64,000 bases of DNA, from NCBI GenBank assembly GCA_016219375.1, contig JACRNC010000014.1, positions 1 through 64,000 on the forward strand. The letters are read 5' to 3'. The notes below the pieces were generated by a model. The model was not told where the DNA came from, made no database searches, and saw nothing but the letters and a program-made list of their open reading frames with translations. The translations under genes and the position numbers were made by a program. Positions 26,859-33,912 of the stretch are shown here, one piece after another. Each line of letters opens with the position of its first letter. Within the stretch, counting starts at the first letter, position 1. Source of the DNA: Burkholderiales bacterium (GTDB taxonomy: Bacteria; Pseudomonadota; Gammaproteobacteria; Burkholderiales; Burkholderiaceae_C).

Positions 26859-26918
26859 GCCTAACAATTCGTTCAAGCCGACGCCGCTTCGCGGCGCGGC
26901 TTAACTCAGGTGTTAGGT
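26859..26918 (+). other. attC recombination site
   Basis: 60 bp from GCCTAAC (26859-26865) to GTTAGGT (26912-26918), nearly identical to the site at 25640. It closes the two-gene cassette; the chromosomal arfB gene begins 59 bp after it. Confidence 0.95.
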
Positions 26919-26976
26919 CCGAGACGAGCGCAAGTGAGCGGTTGTCATCGTCGTGCAAGCAGCCGCCTCTAGTCCT

Positions 26977-27396
26977 ATGACGCCCGCTGTCTCCCCCGAC
27001 GAAATCCAGTTCACCGCCATCCGCGCCCAGGGCCCGGGCGGGCAGAACGTCAACAAGGTGTCGAGCGCGGTGCACCTGCGCTTTGACATCCGCGCTTCGT
27101 CGCTGCCCGCTGCGGTGAAGGACGCGCTGCTGGCTCTGCCGGGGCGGCGGGTGAACAAGGACGGGGTGCTGGTGATCAAGGCGCAGGCGTCGCGCAGCCA
27201 GGAGGAGAACCGGGCGGCGGCGCTGGCGCGGCTGGAGGCCATCGTGGCGGAGGCGGCGCAGGTGCCCACGCCGCGCAGGGCCACCAAGCCGACTTATGGC
27301 TCCAAGCAGCGGCGGCTGAAGGGCAAGGCGCTGCGGTCAGAGGTGAAGGCGGCGCGGGGCAACCCGAGTTCGACACCAAATGCTGTAAGTGATTGA
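26977..27396 (+). CDS. arfB: Ribosome-rescue peptidyl-tRNA hydrolase ArfB, 3' end altered by transposon insertion
   Basis: 139 residues from ATG 26977 (a GTG at 26953 is in frame). The catalytic GGQ loop is in RAQGPGGQNVNK, and the C-terminal basic tail (KQRRLKGKALRSEVKAARG) that enters the mRNA channel is retained. A composite transposon entered at codon AAG near the end, so the protein now finishes NPSSTPNAVSD. Joining 27362 to 31411 restores ARGKVQE and a TGA stop. Only four residues are replaced, so activity may survive, but the native 3' end is lost. Confidence 0.88.
   Translation: MTPAVSPDEIQFTAIRAQGPGGQNVNKVSSAVHLRFDIRASSLPAAVKDALLALPGRRVNKDGVLVIKAQASRSQEENRAAALARLEAIVAEAAQVPTPRRATKPTYGSKQRRLKGKALRSEVKAARGNPSSTPNAVSD
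27357..27362. repeat. Target-site duplication, left copy (GGGCAA)
   Basis: GGGCAA directly precedes the left terminal repeat of the composite transposon, and the same six bases follow its right end at 31405-31410. Confidence 0.85.
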
Positions 27397-27693
27397 TTTG
27401 ACTAGGGTGACCTTATCAACGTGCCACTACAGAAGGGGTTATTTGGGGTCGAAACTGGGTTTTTGAGCCTTCAAAGCGGTCGGATCGTAGGTGACGGAGG
27501 ATATTTCTGCGGCAGCGCGTCGTTGCCGCAGAGTTATTACATTGAGTGTAGCGCAACGACGCGGCCATTGCGCCACAAATAAACTTCAAAGTTGCCACTA
27601 CAAAACCTTCGCGCAGGCGCACGTAAGTTGTTGATTCATATGAAGGAGGCTTCGCAAAAACCGAAAAATTGACGTTTTGGTGTCGAACTCGGG
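27363..27693. mobile_element. Internally deleted IS1634-type element (MITE-like)
   Basis: 331 bp with both IS ends intact. The first 120 bp align with the left end of the IS at 29494, including the complement of the transposase C-terminus, and the last 100 bp with its right end; the transposase body is missing. Divergence from the neighbouring full copy suggests a related rather than identical parent. It could be mobilised in trans. Confidence 0.8.
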
Positions 27694-27939
27694 GGGTCAG
27701 TTTTCAGTCGGCAGAACAGCCTCTACTGGGTCAGTTTTCGGTCAGCGGCAACACACTTGATTTGCTGGTGCTTTCAAACAACGGTGTTGTTTTTTTAACA
27801 GCCGAACTGGAAAGGGAGGCTGAGCTGCTCAGTGATCACTTTATCCGTTGGCTGATTTACGCCGGCATGTTCGCTACAGGCACTGAACGACAACGCAGAT
27901 GGTATGATCTGTGCGTTCTGACTCGTCAAGGATCGGCCA
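27694..27939. other. Leader of the AraC gene with an imperfect direct repeat
   Basis: GGGTCAGTTTTC occurs at 27694-27705 and again at about 27728-27739, each followed by a similar GTC-rich stretch; this may be an old insertion-sequence end. A T-run at 27788-27796 follows. The promoter of the AraC gene should lie between 27800 and 27930. No gene is supported. Confidence 0.45.
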
Positions 27940-28785
27940 ATGGATCGTTTGTCTAATTTGCTCTCGCGGTTCGGCGTGCGGGCCAATCTGTTCTATGACG
28001 GCGACCTATGCGGCTCTGCATCTTACGATGGCGCCGAGCGGCGAGGTTATATCCATCTGCTTCAGGCCGGCAGCGTGACGTTGCTTGGTCCCGATCGCAA
28101 GGATTTGCAGCTCACTCGCCCTAGCTTGATTTTTATGCCACGCCCCGCCAAGCATCAATTGTTTGCGGGTGAGTCCGATGGCGCAAAGTTGTTGTGTGCT
28201 TCCATGGAGTTTGAGGGCGGAATTGATAATCCTTTGTCGGCTTCATTACCGGACTGTTTGGTGCTCGCACTCGATGATCTGCCCATGCTGGCAGACACGT
28301 TGGAGTGGATGTTTGCCGAGGCGGCAAATGTGCATTGTGGAAGGGAAGCCGCGCTTGAGCGCTTATTTGAGCTCCTAATCATTCTGTTGCTCCGTTACCT
28401 GCTCGATCATCACCAGTTGCGCACCGGAATGATGGCTGGACTGGCCGACATGCGGCTTGCCCGATCGCTTTTACAGATGCACAACTCCCCGGAACATGCC
28501 TGGTCAATAGCAGAGCTGGCCAGTGAGTCAAATATGTCACGCGCTGCGTATGCCGTGCATTTCAAGAGAGTCATCGGACAGACGCCTGCTGATTATTTGT
28601 TGAGTTGGCGAGTTAGCCTGGCTCAGAAGCTGATGCGAGAAGGGCGCTCGATTACGCTGATTGCAGCTCAAGTCGGCTACGAAAGTCCTTCGGCGCTGTC
28701 TCGCGCATTTAGACGCAAGACGGGGTTGAGCCCTCGTGACTGGTTGAAAGATCTGGCGGGGGAAAATGATGGCAAAAAGGCCTAA
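27940..28785 (+). CDS. AraC-family regulator, RclR-like
   Basis: 281 residues. An N-terminal cupin-like domain (about 1-130; MPRPAKHQLF) is followed by a double helix-turn-helix (about 180-275; SIAELASESNMSRAAYAVHFKRV, then GYESPSALSRAFRRKTG). It opens MDRLSNLLSR like E. coli RclR and has Cys24 and Cys86 near the two redox-active Cys of that hypochlorite sensor. The neighbouring DUF417 gene is the family of RclC, supporting a reactive-chlorine or oxidative-stress switch (inference). It is transposon cargo, less G+C-rich than the chromosome. Confidence 0.85.
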   Translation: MDRLSNLLSRFGVRANLFYDGDLCGSASYDGAERRGYIHLLQAGSVTLLGPDRKDLQLTRPSLIFMPRPAKHQLFAGESDGAKLLCASMEFEGGIDNPLSASLPDCLVLALDDLPMLADTLEWMFAEAANVHCGREAALERLFELLIILLLRYLLDHHQLRTGMMAGLADMRLARSLLQMHNSPEHAWSIAELASESNMSRAAYAVHFKRVIGQTPADYLLSWRVSLAQKLMREGRSITLIAAQVGYESPSALSRAFRRKTGLSPRDWLKDLAGENDGKKA

Positions 28786-28800
28786 GGCATTACTGCCTTA
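28783..28800. terminator. Hairpin between convergent cargo genes
   Basis: TAAGGCA (28783-28789) pairs with TGCCTTA (28794-28800) across the TTAC loop. It starts at the AraC stop codon and is followed by an A-rich stretch, so it may act as a two-way terminator for the AraC and DUF417 genes. Confidence 0.55.
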
Positions 28801-28814
28801 AGCCATTGAAAAAA

Positions 28815-29333
28815 TTATGCATTAATTTTACGTTTTTCCAGTTCAACCAGCGAATGGCCTGCCACAAATATCGAAACAGCAAGCAACCCTAAGTCTTTAA
28901 GCAGAAACTGACCTGGCGCAACGGAAATCGCCGGAAACCCTAAACTAGGCTCAATGACGCCCGGAGTGGAAAACATAAAGCTAAGGGTTGTGAAGAACAG
29001 GCCTGCAGACAGAGCGCCTCCTACCACGGATAGTTTGGGCGACAGCATGCGGCCTGCGATCAGAGTGCCGATCGAAATCTCTAGTATGCCGAGCAGGCTG
29101 GAGAACATGTCGACCGAAAAAATGCTATACACCCATCCCAAAAGCGGGCTGTTGCTCACCAGTGGAACCAGGCCCTCGGCCTCGTAGTGGGTAAATTTCA
29201 TGCCGCCGAACCAGAAGTAAATAATAGCGAGAGCCAAGTACGCGCCATAGATACCTAGCCCCATAGTTTTGGTTCCAAGCGTTAAGTGGGCCTGTACGCT
29301 GGACTTCGAGTTTTCAATGCCTATGGTTTTCAT
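28815..29333 (-). CDS. DUF417 (YkgB/RclC-like) inner-membrane protein
   Basis: 172 residues with four predicted membrane helices. KFTHYEAEGLVPLVSNSPL near the first helix, TTLSFMFSTPG and GQFLLKDLGLLA match the DUF417/RclC family of the reactive-chlorine regulon. It lies tail to tail with the AraC gene, 29 bp apart; in E. coli rclC is next to the divergent rclR instead. Its promoter is in 29334-29493. A role in resistance to oxidants is inferred. Confidence 0.85.
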   Translation of the reverse strand: MKTIGIENSKSSVQAHLTLGTKTMGLGIYGAYLALAIIYFWFGGMKFTHYEAEGLVPLVSNSPLLGWVYSIFSVDMFSSLLGILEISIGTLIAGRMLSPKLSVVGGALSAGLFFTTLSFMFSTPGVIEPSLGFPAISVAPGQFLLKDLGLLAVSIFVAGHSLVELEKRKINA

Positions 29334-29493
29334 GTCTGAGCTTCCAGTAGTGAGTGAGAGTGTGTTGGCTGCCGAACGCCGTATGCGTTGGCGATGAGAT
29401 GATTATGGCTGGCATCTCTAATCAAGAGGCATCAGAAAGTATTGATTTCAGTGCAGATCGTCTTGGGCGGTGCAATTCGCGATGAAGGGATCG

Positions 29494-31404
29494 CCCGAGT
29501 TCGACACCAAATGCTGTAAGTGGTTGATTTGACTAGGTTGACCTAGTCAGCGTGCCACTACAGGAGGGATAACTGGAGTTCGTTGCTGAGCTTTTTGACC
29601 TTCAAGGCGGCCATGGTGGCGGCCTGATCTTGGTTGATGCTGGAGATGCCTGAGACAGGTGCGCCGTTGTCGATGCTGACGCTGTGGCGTTGAATGCGCC
29701 GCAGACTGGCCAGCGCGGCTTCGGGGCTCAGCGGGCTGCCAGCGAGTTTGAGGCGCTGGCGCATGACCCGGTACAGGATCAGCGCCATGAAGCAGATGCT
29801 GGCGTGGGCCTTGATGCGCTCGGGCAGACGGTGGAAGACGGGGGCGATCTCGATCTCGGACTTGAGCACCTTGAAGCCCCGCTCGATATCGGCCAAGGCC
29901 TTGTAGCGCTGCACGACCTCGGTGGCACTGAGATCGGCCACGTTGGTCACCAGCATCAGCTTGCCGTCCATGAGTGCGGCACGCTGCAGGGCCTGCGTAT
30001 CGAGCGCATAGGTGAACACGTCGGACTGCAGGTCGACCTTGATGATGCGGCTGAGGTGAGCGTCGCTGACCTCGTGGAAGAAGCGCGCCTTGGCACCACT
30101 GTCGGAGAGCTTGCGACCGCGGCGCATCACGCCATCGTCTTGCGCATCGAGCTTGCCCGCCAGTTCGGCAGCGCGTACGTGCAATGCGTCGATCTTGCCT
30201 TGCCGCTGGGCCGATTGCTCCTGCGCGGTGACGGGGTCGTGGGCGATCACCAGGCGATGCTCACCCCAGCGGGTTTCCTCAATGACCTCACACGATGCGT
30301 CGGCCATCTTGGCCTGCATGGCCTGCAGGACTTCGGCGAACTCGCTATAACGCCGCCCCGGCACCGCCAGGATGAACTCCATCGGCTGGCCGCTGGGCAG
30401 CTTCAACTCAGACAGGGCGGCCACATTGTCCAGCGACAGCAGGCCTCGGTCGGCCACGATGACCAGACGGCGGATGTGCGGATACCGTTTGAGCAAGGTG
30501 CCCAGCATGGGTAGCAGCGTGGGCGCCTCCGCCGTGTTGCCAGCAAAGACCTCATGGTGGATGGGCATGCCATCGGCTGTTTGCACCACACCCAGCATGA
30601 ACTGACGGGCGATCAACCCCTCCTTGGACATGCCAAAGCGGCGCACATCGCCACCTTGCTCACTCAAGCCTTCAGCGCGGATGGTGGTCAGGTCGTAGAA
30701 GACAACCGAGAGTTCTTCATCGATCAATGGGCGCAGCAGATGGGCCACCGTGTCATTGACGGCGACCTGGTGGTCCATGAGCGCATCCATGCTGCGCAGC
30801 AGTTGCTGGTGGCTGAGATTGTCGGCATCGACGCCCGGCATGCTCACGGTTTGCAGCCAGCGAAGCGTGCCCAGCTTGGAGTCGGCATCGCACAGGCGGT
30901 TGAAGACCATCACACGAATGGCCTGCTCAATGGGGGTGGTGTAACGGGCGCGTCGGAAGACGGCCGCCAGGGCATCGAAGCCCAGCTCACGCCAGAGTTG
31001 ATCAAGGGCCCATACATCGCCCAAGGCCAGGGCAGACTCAAAGCGAACCTGGGGCGTGGCGATGTCCACGCCACTGCGGCCCTTGGCACGCAGCAAGGTG
31101 CTCAGCACCGCATCGACCGTGCCGCCGTCCTCATCAACGCGACCCAGAGTGGCCACCGTGCGCTGGCGAGGCTGACCTTGCTCGTCACGGAAGGACTCGA
31201 CCAACTGGGCGTAGGTGCGGCTTTTGGAGCGGGTGAGCTTGATGAACATGCCGCAAGTATAGCGCAACACCCCAATTGCGCCACTACAAAGCATTCATGC
31301 AGTTGCCACTACAAAACTTCCGCAAAAATGTGCATAAGTCGTTGATTCACATGGAAACGGCTTCACCAAAAATGCGAAATCGGCATTTTGGTGTCGAACT
31401 CGGG
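29494..31404. mobile_element. IS1634-family insertion sequence, full length
   Basis: 1,911 bp with terminal inverted repeats beginning CCCGAGTTCGACACCAAA (left 29494, right end 31404). It contains one intact transposase gene on the minus strand, so it is probably active and may have driven movement of the composite unit. Confidence 0.88.
29558..31249 (-). CDS. IS1634 family transposase
   Basis: 563 residues from ATG 31249 (MFIKLTRSKSRTY); the frame is open a little farther upstream, but this is the family start. The DDE catalytic core is suggested by FYDLTTIRAEG, VIVADRGLLS and the C-terminal KSEIEIAPVFHRLPERIKAH region typical of IS1634/IS4-group enzymes. No frameshift or stop interrupts it. 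Composition is intermediate between cassette DNA and chromosome. Confidence 0.92.
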   Translation of the reverse strand: MFIKLTRSKSRTYAQLVESFRDEQGQPRQRTVATLGRVDEDGGTVDAVLSTLLRAKGRSGVDIATPQVRFESALALGDVWALDQLWRELGFDALAAVFRRARYTTPIEQAIRVMVFNRLCDADSKLGTLRWLQTVSMPGVDADNLSHQQLLRSMDALMDHQVAVNDTVAHLLRPLIDEELSVVFYDLTTIRAEGLSEQGGDVRRFGMSKEGLIARQFMLGVVQTADGMPIHHEVFAGNTAEAPTLLPMLGTLLKRYPHIRRLVIVADRGLLSLDNVAALSELKLPSGQPMEFILAVPGRRYSEFAEVLQAMQAKMADASCEVIEETRWGEHRLVIAHDPVTAQEQSAQRQGKIDALHVRAAELAGKLDAQDDGVMRRGRKLSDSGAKARFFHEVSDAHLSRIIKVDLQSDVFTYALDTQALQRAALMDGKLMLVTNVADLSATEVVQRYKALADIERGFKVLKSEIEIAPVFHRLPERIKAHASICFMALILYRVMRQRLKLAGSPLSPEAALASLRRIQRHSVSIDNGAPVSGISSINQDQAATMAALKVKKLSNELQLSLL

Positions 31405-31410
31405 GGGCAA
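31405..31410. repeat. Target-site duplication, right copy (GGGCAA)
   Basis: Identical to 27357-27362; it directly follows the right IS end. The matching pair shows that the whole 27363-31404 unit inserted in one event. Confidence 0.85.
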
Positions 31411-31423
31411 GGTGCAGGAGTGA
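31405..31423 (+). pseudogene. Severed native 3' end of arfB with right target duplication
   Basis: GGGCAA (31405-31410) is the right target duplication; GGTGCAGGAGTGA then completes the original arfB reading frame (Lys-Val-Gln-Glu-stop) when joined to 27362. It proves the transposon split arfB. Confidence 0.85.
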
Positions 31424-31552
31424 GCGGAGCGCGGCACGCTGGCACACGCGTTGATGCGTCGAGACGCCGCGGCAAGCGATTCCGGGAGGGCTCCCCGGGC
31501 GCGCGGCGCAAGCCTGTGTCCACCGCGAGGGGCGGTGCGATCAGTCGGCCAA

Positions 31553-32158
31553 TCAATCTACGAATCGGGCCGACCCGCTCTGCCCCCGCGCCGTGCGGAA
31601 CGTGATCGACCACCTCAGCGCCTCCACCGCCGGCACGCTGTGCTGCCAGCCCCAGCGCGCCGGCCCCTCCATGCGGTAGATGGACCGGGGCGCCACCTCC
31701 AGCTGCACGGCCTTGCGCTTGGCCGCCTCGTCTGGTGGATAGGGGCGAAAGCGCAGCCGCGCGGGCGCGCCCAGGGACACGCCGGCGATGGCCTCGAAGT
31801 CCGGCACGTCGCGGTGCCAGCCCAGCGGGGTGCCAGGCTGGTACTCAGCCACCAGCACCTGCACCAGCGCCTGGGGCGCCACGCCCATCCAGGCGGCGAC
31901 GCGGCTGCGCAAGGGGTGCAGCCGCTCGTCCAGCGGCGGGCCGGGGCGCAGGCGGTTGGCGCTGAAGTCGTAGGCGCCGCCAAAGCTCAGCACCTTGCGC
32001 CGTGCCTCGTAAGTCTTGTACTGCGCGGGCTCAAGCGGCAGGGTCTGGAGGATGGCGAGCAGCTGCGCCTCTTCCTCGGGCGCGAGGAAGTCGGCCTGGT
32101 AGGTCAGGCCGGGGATGGAGGGGGCGGCTTGCGGGCCGCTGAAGAGGTCGGGTTGCAT
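31553..32158 (-). CDS. alkB: AlkB-family 2-oxoglutarate/Fe(II) dioxygenase
   Basis: 201 residues. The iron ligands are His115 and Asp117 (GWHRDVPDF) and His173 (WQHSVP); the 2-oxoglutarate-binding Arg lies in RWSITFRT. The family demethylates alkylated DNA or RNA bases. It opens MQPDLFS, common for proteobacterial AlkB homologues. It is convergent with the interrupted arfB; the 130 bp between them carry no other feature. Repair of 1-methyladenine/3-methylcytosine is the likely role. Confidence 0.92.
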   Translation of the reverse strand: MQPDLFSGPQAAPSIPGLTYQADFLAPEEEAQLLAILQTLPLEPAQYKTYEARRKVLSFGGAYDFSANRLRPGPPLDERLHPLRSRVAAWMGVAPQALVQVLVAEYQPGTPLGWHRDVPDFEAIAGVSLGAPARLRFRPYPPDEAAKRKAVQLEVAPRSIYRMEGPARWGWQHSVPAVEALRWSITFRTARGQSGSARFVD

Positions 32159-32225
32159 GGTGGTGAATCGCCACCGGCAGGGCGGCGCGATGTCATGGAT
32201 GGGCGAAGCGGTCTAGAGTCACGCC

Positions 32226-32467
32226 ATGTCACCCACCGTGGTCCGCGACGGTCCGTTTCGCCTGTTCTTCTTTTCGCGTGAAGAGCCGCGCATCCATGTG
32301 CACGTGGCGCATCCGGACGGTGAGGCGAAGTTCTGTGGCTCACGCCCGTCGTGCATCTGGCCACCGCCACGGGCCTGAATCAGAAGCAGCTCGCGGATGC
32401 ACAAGCCGTCGTGCAAGCGCACCTCAAGGAGATCGAAGATGCCTGGAGCCGCCACTTTGGGCGTTGA
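32226..32467 (+). pseudogene. DUF4160 gene broken by a 2-bp insertion
   Basis: Frame 1 opens MSPTVVRDGPFRLFFFSREEPR, with the HVHVAHPDGEAKF core of DUF4160, then fails at the TGTG in 32334-32337. Removing two bases restores LTPVVHLATATGLNQKQL and a frame ending in SRHFGR with its stop at 32465-32467, overlapping the start of the DUF2442 gene as such pairs usually do. A TG duplication therefore seems to have inactivated the gene; a sequencing error is the alternative. Confidence 0.75.
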
Positions 32468-32690
32468 AGTGACCCACATCTCCACGCACGGGCTGTGGGT
32501 GCTGCTGGGCGAGGAGGAGCTGTTGTTGCCGTTCGCGCAGTTCCCGTGGTTCAGGCAGGCGACGATTGAGCAGCTGACCGAGGTGGAGCGGCCGACGCCT
32601 GATCACCTGTACTGGCCGCAATTGGATGTCGACCTGTCGGTGGAGTCGATCCGCAAGCCGGAGCAGTTCCCGCTGGTGGCTCGGGTTTGA
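32439..32690 (+). CDS. DUF2442 protein, partner of the DUF4160 gene
   Basis: 83 residues from ATG 32439, which overlaps the end of the upstream DUF4160 remnant by 29 bp. The small beta-rich fold is suggested by VTHISTHGLWVLLGEEELLLPF and HLYWPQLDVDLSVESI, the DUF2442 signature. DUF4160-DUF2442 pairs are widespread, toxin-antitoxin-like modules of unproven function. This partner is intact although the first gene is broken. Confidence 0.8.
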   Translation: MPGAATLGVEVTHISTHGLWVLLGEEELLLPFAQFPWFRQATIEQLTEVERPTPDHLYWPQLDVDLSVESIRKPEQFPLVARV

Positions 32691-32753
32691 GCCGTTCAGC
32701 CGCAACATGCGGCGTGACGTGCCGGCCTGTGCAACACCGGCCGAGCAGATGAC

Positions 32754-32948
32754 TCAGCTCCCGCCCAGCGCCTGATCGATGGCCTGCCTTGCTGCGGCCA
32801 TGGCCTGGCGGGCGGCTGGGTCGCCGCCGCCGATCTGGGCCTCGATGAGGCCGTGCTGGAAGTCGGTGAGCGCGCCGTGCAGGATGTGGAGGCTGGCGGT
32901 CAGCTCCAGCAGGGCGGCTTGCAGGTCTTCGGTGGGGGACGGGTTCAT
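32754..32948 (-). CDS. Small helical protein, unknown
   Basis: 64 residues from ATG 32948. Nearly all of it can form helices (TEDLQAALLELTASLHILHG, then MAAARQAIDQALG). No membrane segment, Cys or known motif. Codon use fits neighbouring genes. Not recognised. Confidence 0.55.
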   Translation of the reverse strand: MNPSPTEDLQAALLELTASLHILHGALTDFQHGLIEAQIGGGDPAARQAMAAARQAIDQALGGS

Positions 32949-33178
32949 GGTGCTGCTCCCGGCCGGGTCGCCCTGCCAACCACACGCAGGAGCCGACCGA
33001 CCTGCGGTCGATGCTAGGGGGCGCCTGCGCCCTTGCCTGCCCCCGGGCTGCGGGTGGAAATCCGTCACGGATGGCCGGGGCCGCGGGCCGGGTCGGCAAA
33101 GGCAGCGGAAGGGCTTGCAGGCGCGCGCCGTTACGCTTGTCTGCGGGTTCTGCTGTTGGCGTCTGCACATCCACACCC

Positions 33179-33757
33179 ATGCCCAAGCGCATCCTGATCC
33201 TCCTGGGCCACCCTGCGGCCGACAGCCTGTGCGGCGCGCTGGCCGATGCCTATGCCGCCGGGGCGCGGCACGCGGGGCATGAGGTGCAGCTCATCAAGCT
33301 GGCCGAGCTGCGCTTCGATCCGGTGCTGCATGAGGGCTACAAGCTGATCCAGCCGCTGGAGCCCGACCTGCTGGCAGCGCAGCAGGCGATCCTGCGCGCG
33401 CAGCATCTGGTGCTGGTCTACCCGACCTGGTGGGGCGGCATGCCGGCGCTGATGAAGGGCTTCATCGACCGCACCTTTCTGCCCGGCTTTGCCTTCAAGT
33501 ACCGGCCGGGGTCACCCTGGTGGGACAAGCTGTTGGCGGGGCGCTCGGCGCAGGTGATCACGACGATGGACACGCCGCCCTGGTACTACCGGCTGATCTA
33601 CGGCAGCCCGGGCCACCGGCAGACGGTGCGCACGATCCTGCGCTTTTGCGGCGTCAGCCCGGTGCGGGTGACGAGCATCGGCCGGGTCAAGGACACGCCG
33701 CCGGCCTGGAAGGCGAAGTGGCTGGCGCGGGTGCGGCGATACGGGCGGCAAGCCTAG
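33179..33757 (+). CDS. NAD(P)H-dependent oxidoreductase, flavodoxin-like fold
   Basis: 192 residues from ATG 33179. The FMN loop is ILLGHPAADSLCGALADAY near the start, and VYPTWWGGMPALMKGFIDR at about 82-100 is the hallmark of the NQO1/KefF/MdaB group. It reduces quinones or similar electrophiles with two electrons. Stand-alone. Downstream is a three-copy repeat CGAGACCG (33764-33787). Confidence 0.9.
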   Translation: MPKRILILLGHPAADSLCGALADAYAAGARHAGHEVQLIKLAELRFDPVLHEGYKLIQPLEPDLLAAQQAILRAQHLVLVYPTWWGGMPALMKGFIDRTFLPGFAFKYRPGSPWWDKLLAGRSAQVITTMDTPPWYYRLIYGSPGHRQTVRTILRFCGVSPVRVTSIGRVKDTPPAWKAKWLARVRRYGRQA

Positions 33758-33763
33758 CGACCC

Positions 33764-33787
33764 CGAGACCGCGAGACCGCGAGACCG
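33764..33787. repeat. Three perfect tandem copies of CGAGACCG
   Basis: Copies start at 33764, 33772 and 33780, just after the oxidoreductase stop. Simple slippage repeat; no role evident. Confidence 0.75.
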
Positions 33788-33912
33788 CACGCCATCGTCC
33801 CATCCGCCCGGCGGCTCGGCAGCGGACACGCCGCTGGGCGAAGAGCCGGGCGACGAACCCGTTTTGGCGCCGGCGCGCCGAGCCGCGCGGGCTGGTGCGC
33901 CAGGCGCGCGGA

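Larger units (their letters stand above)
25239..26918 (+). mobile_element. Integron gene-cassette array without integrase (CALIN-like)
   Basis: Two almost identical 60-bp attC sites and a degenerate left border delimit two cassettes: one of about 411 bp with one gene, one of about 1.2 kb with two genes. All genes run in the attC orientation. Base composition is much less G+C-rich than the flanks. No tyrosine integron integrase or attI is in the window, so the cassettes are either a stranded cluster or part of an array whose integrase is elsewhere. Confidence 0.85.
27363..31404. mobile_element. Composite transposon (IS1634-type ends) carrying an AraC regulator and a DUF417 gene
   Basis: 4,042 bp bounded by CCCGAGTTCGACACCAAA at 27363 and its complement ending at 31404, with 6-bp duplications (GGGCAA) only at the outer ends. 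Inner junctions are flanked by GGGTCA and GGATCG, which do not match, so the unit appears to have moved as a whole. It has a 331-bp deleted element on the left, cargo in the middle and a full IS on the right; the two end elements are direct repeats. Cargo has lower G+C than the chromosome. Confidence 0.85.

Noticed and set aside
25112..26976. Integron integrase or attI
   Set aside because: No tyrosine-recombinase frame on either strand near the attC sites or elsewhere in the window.
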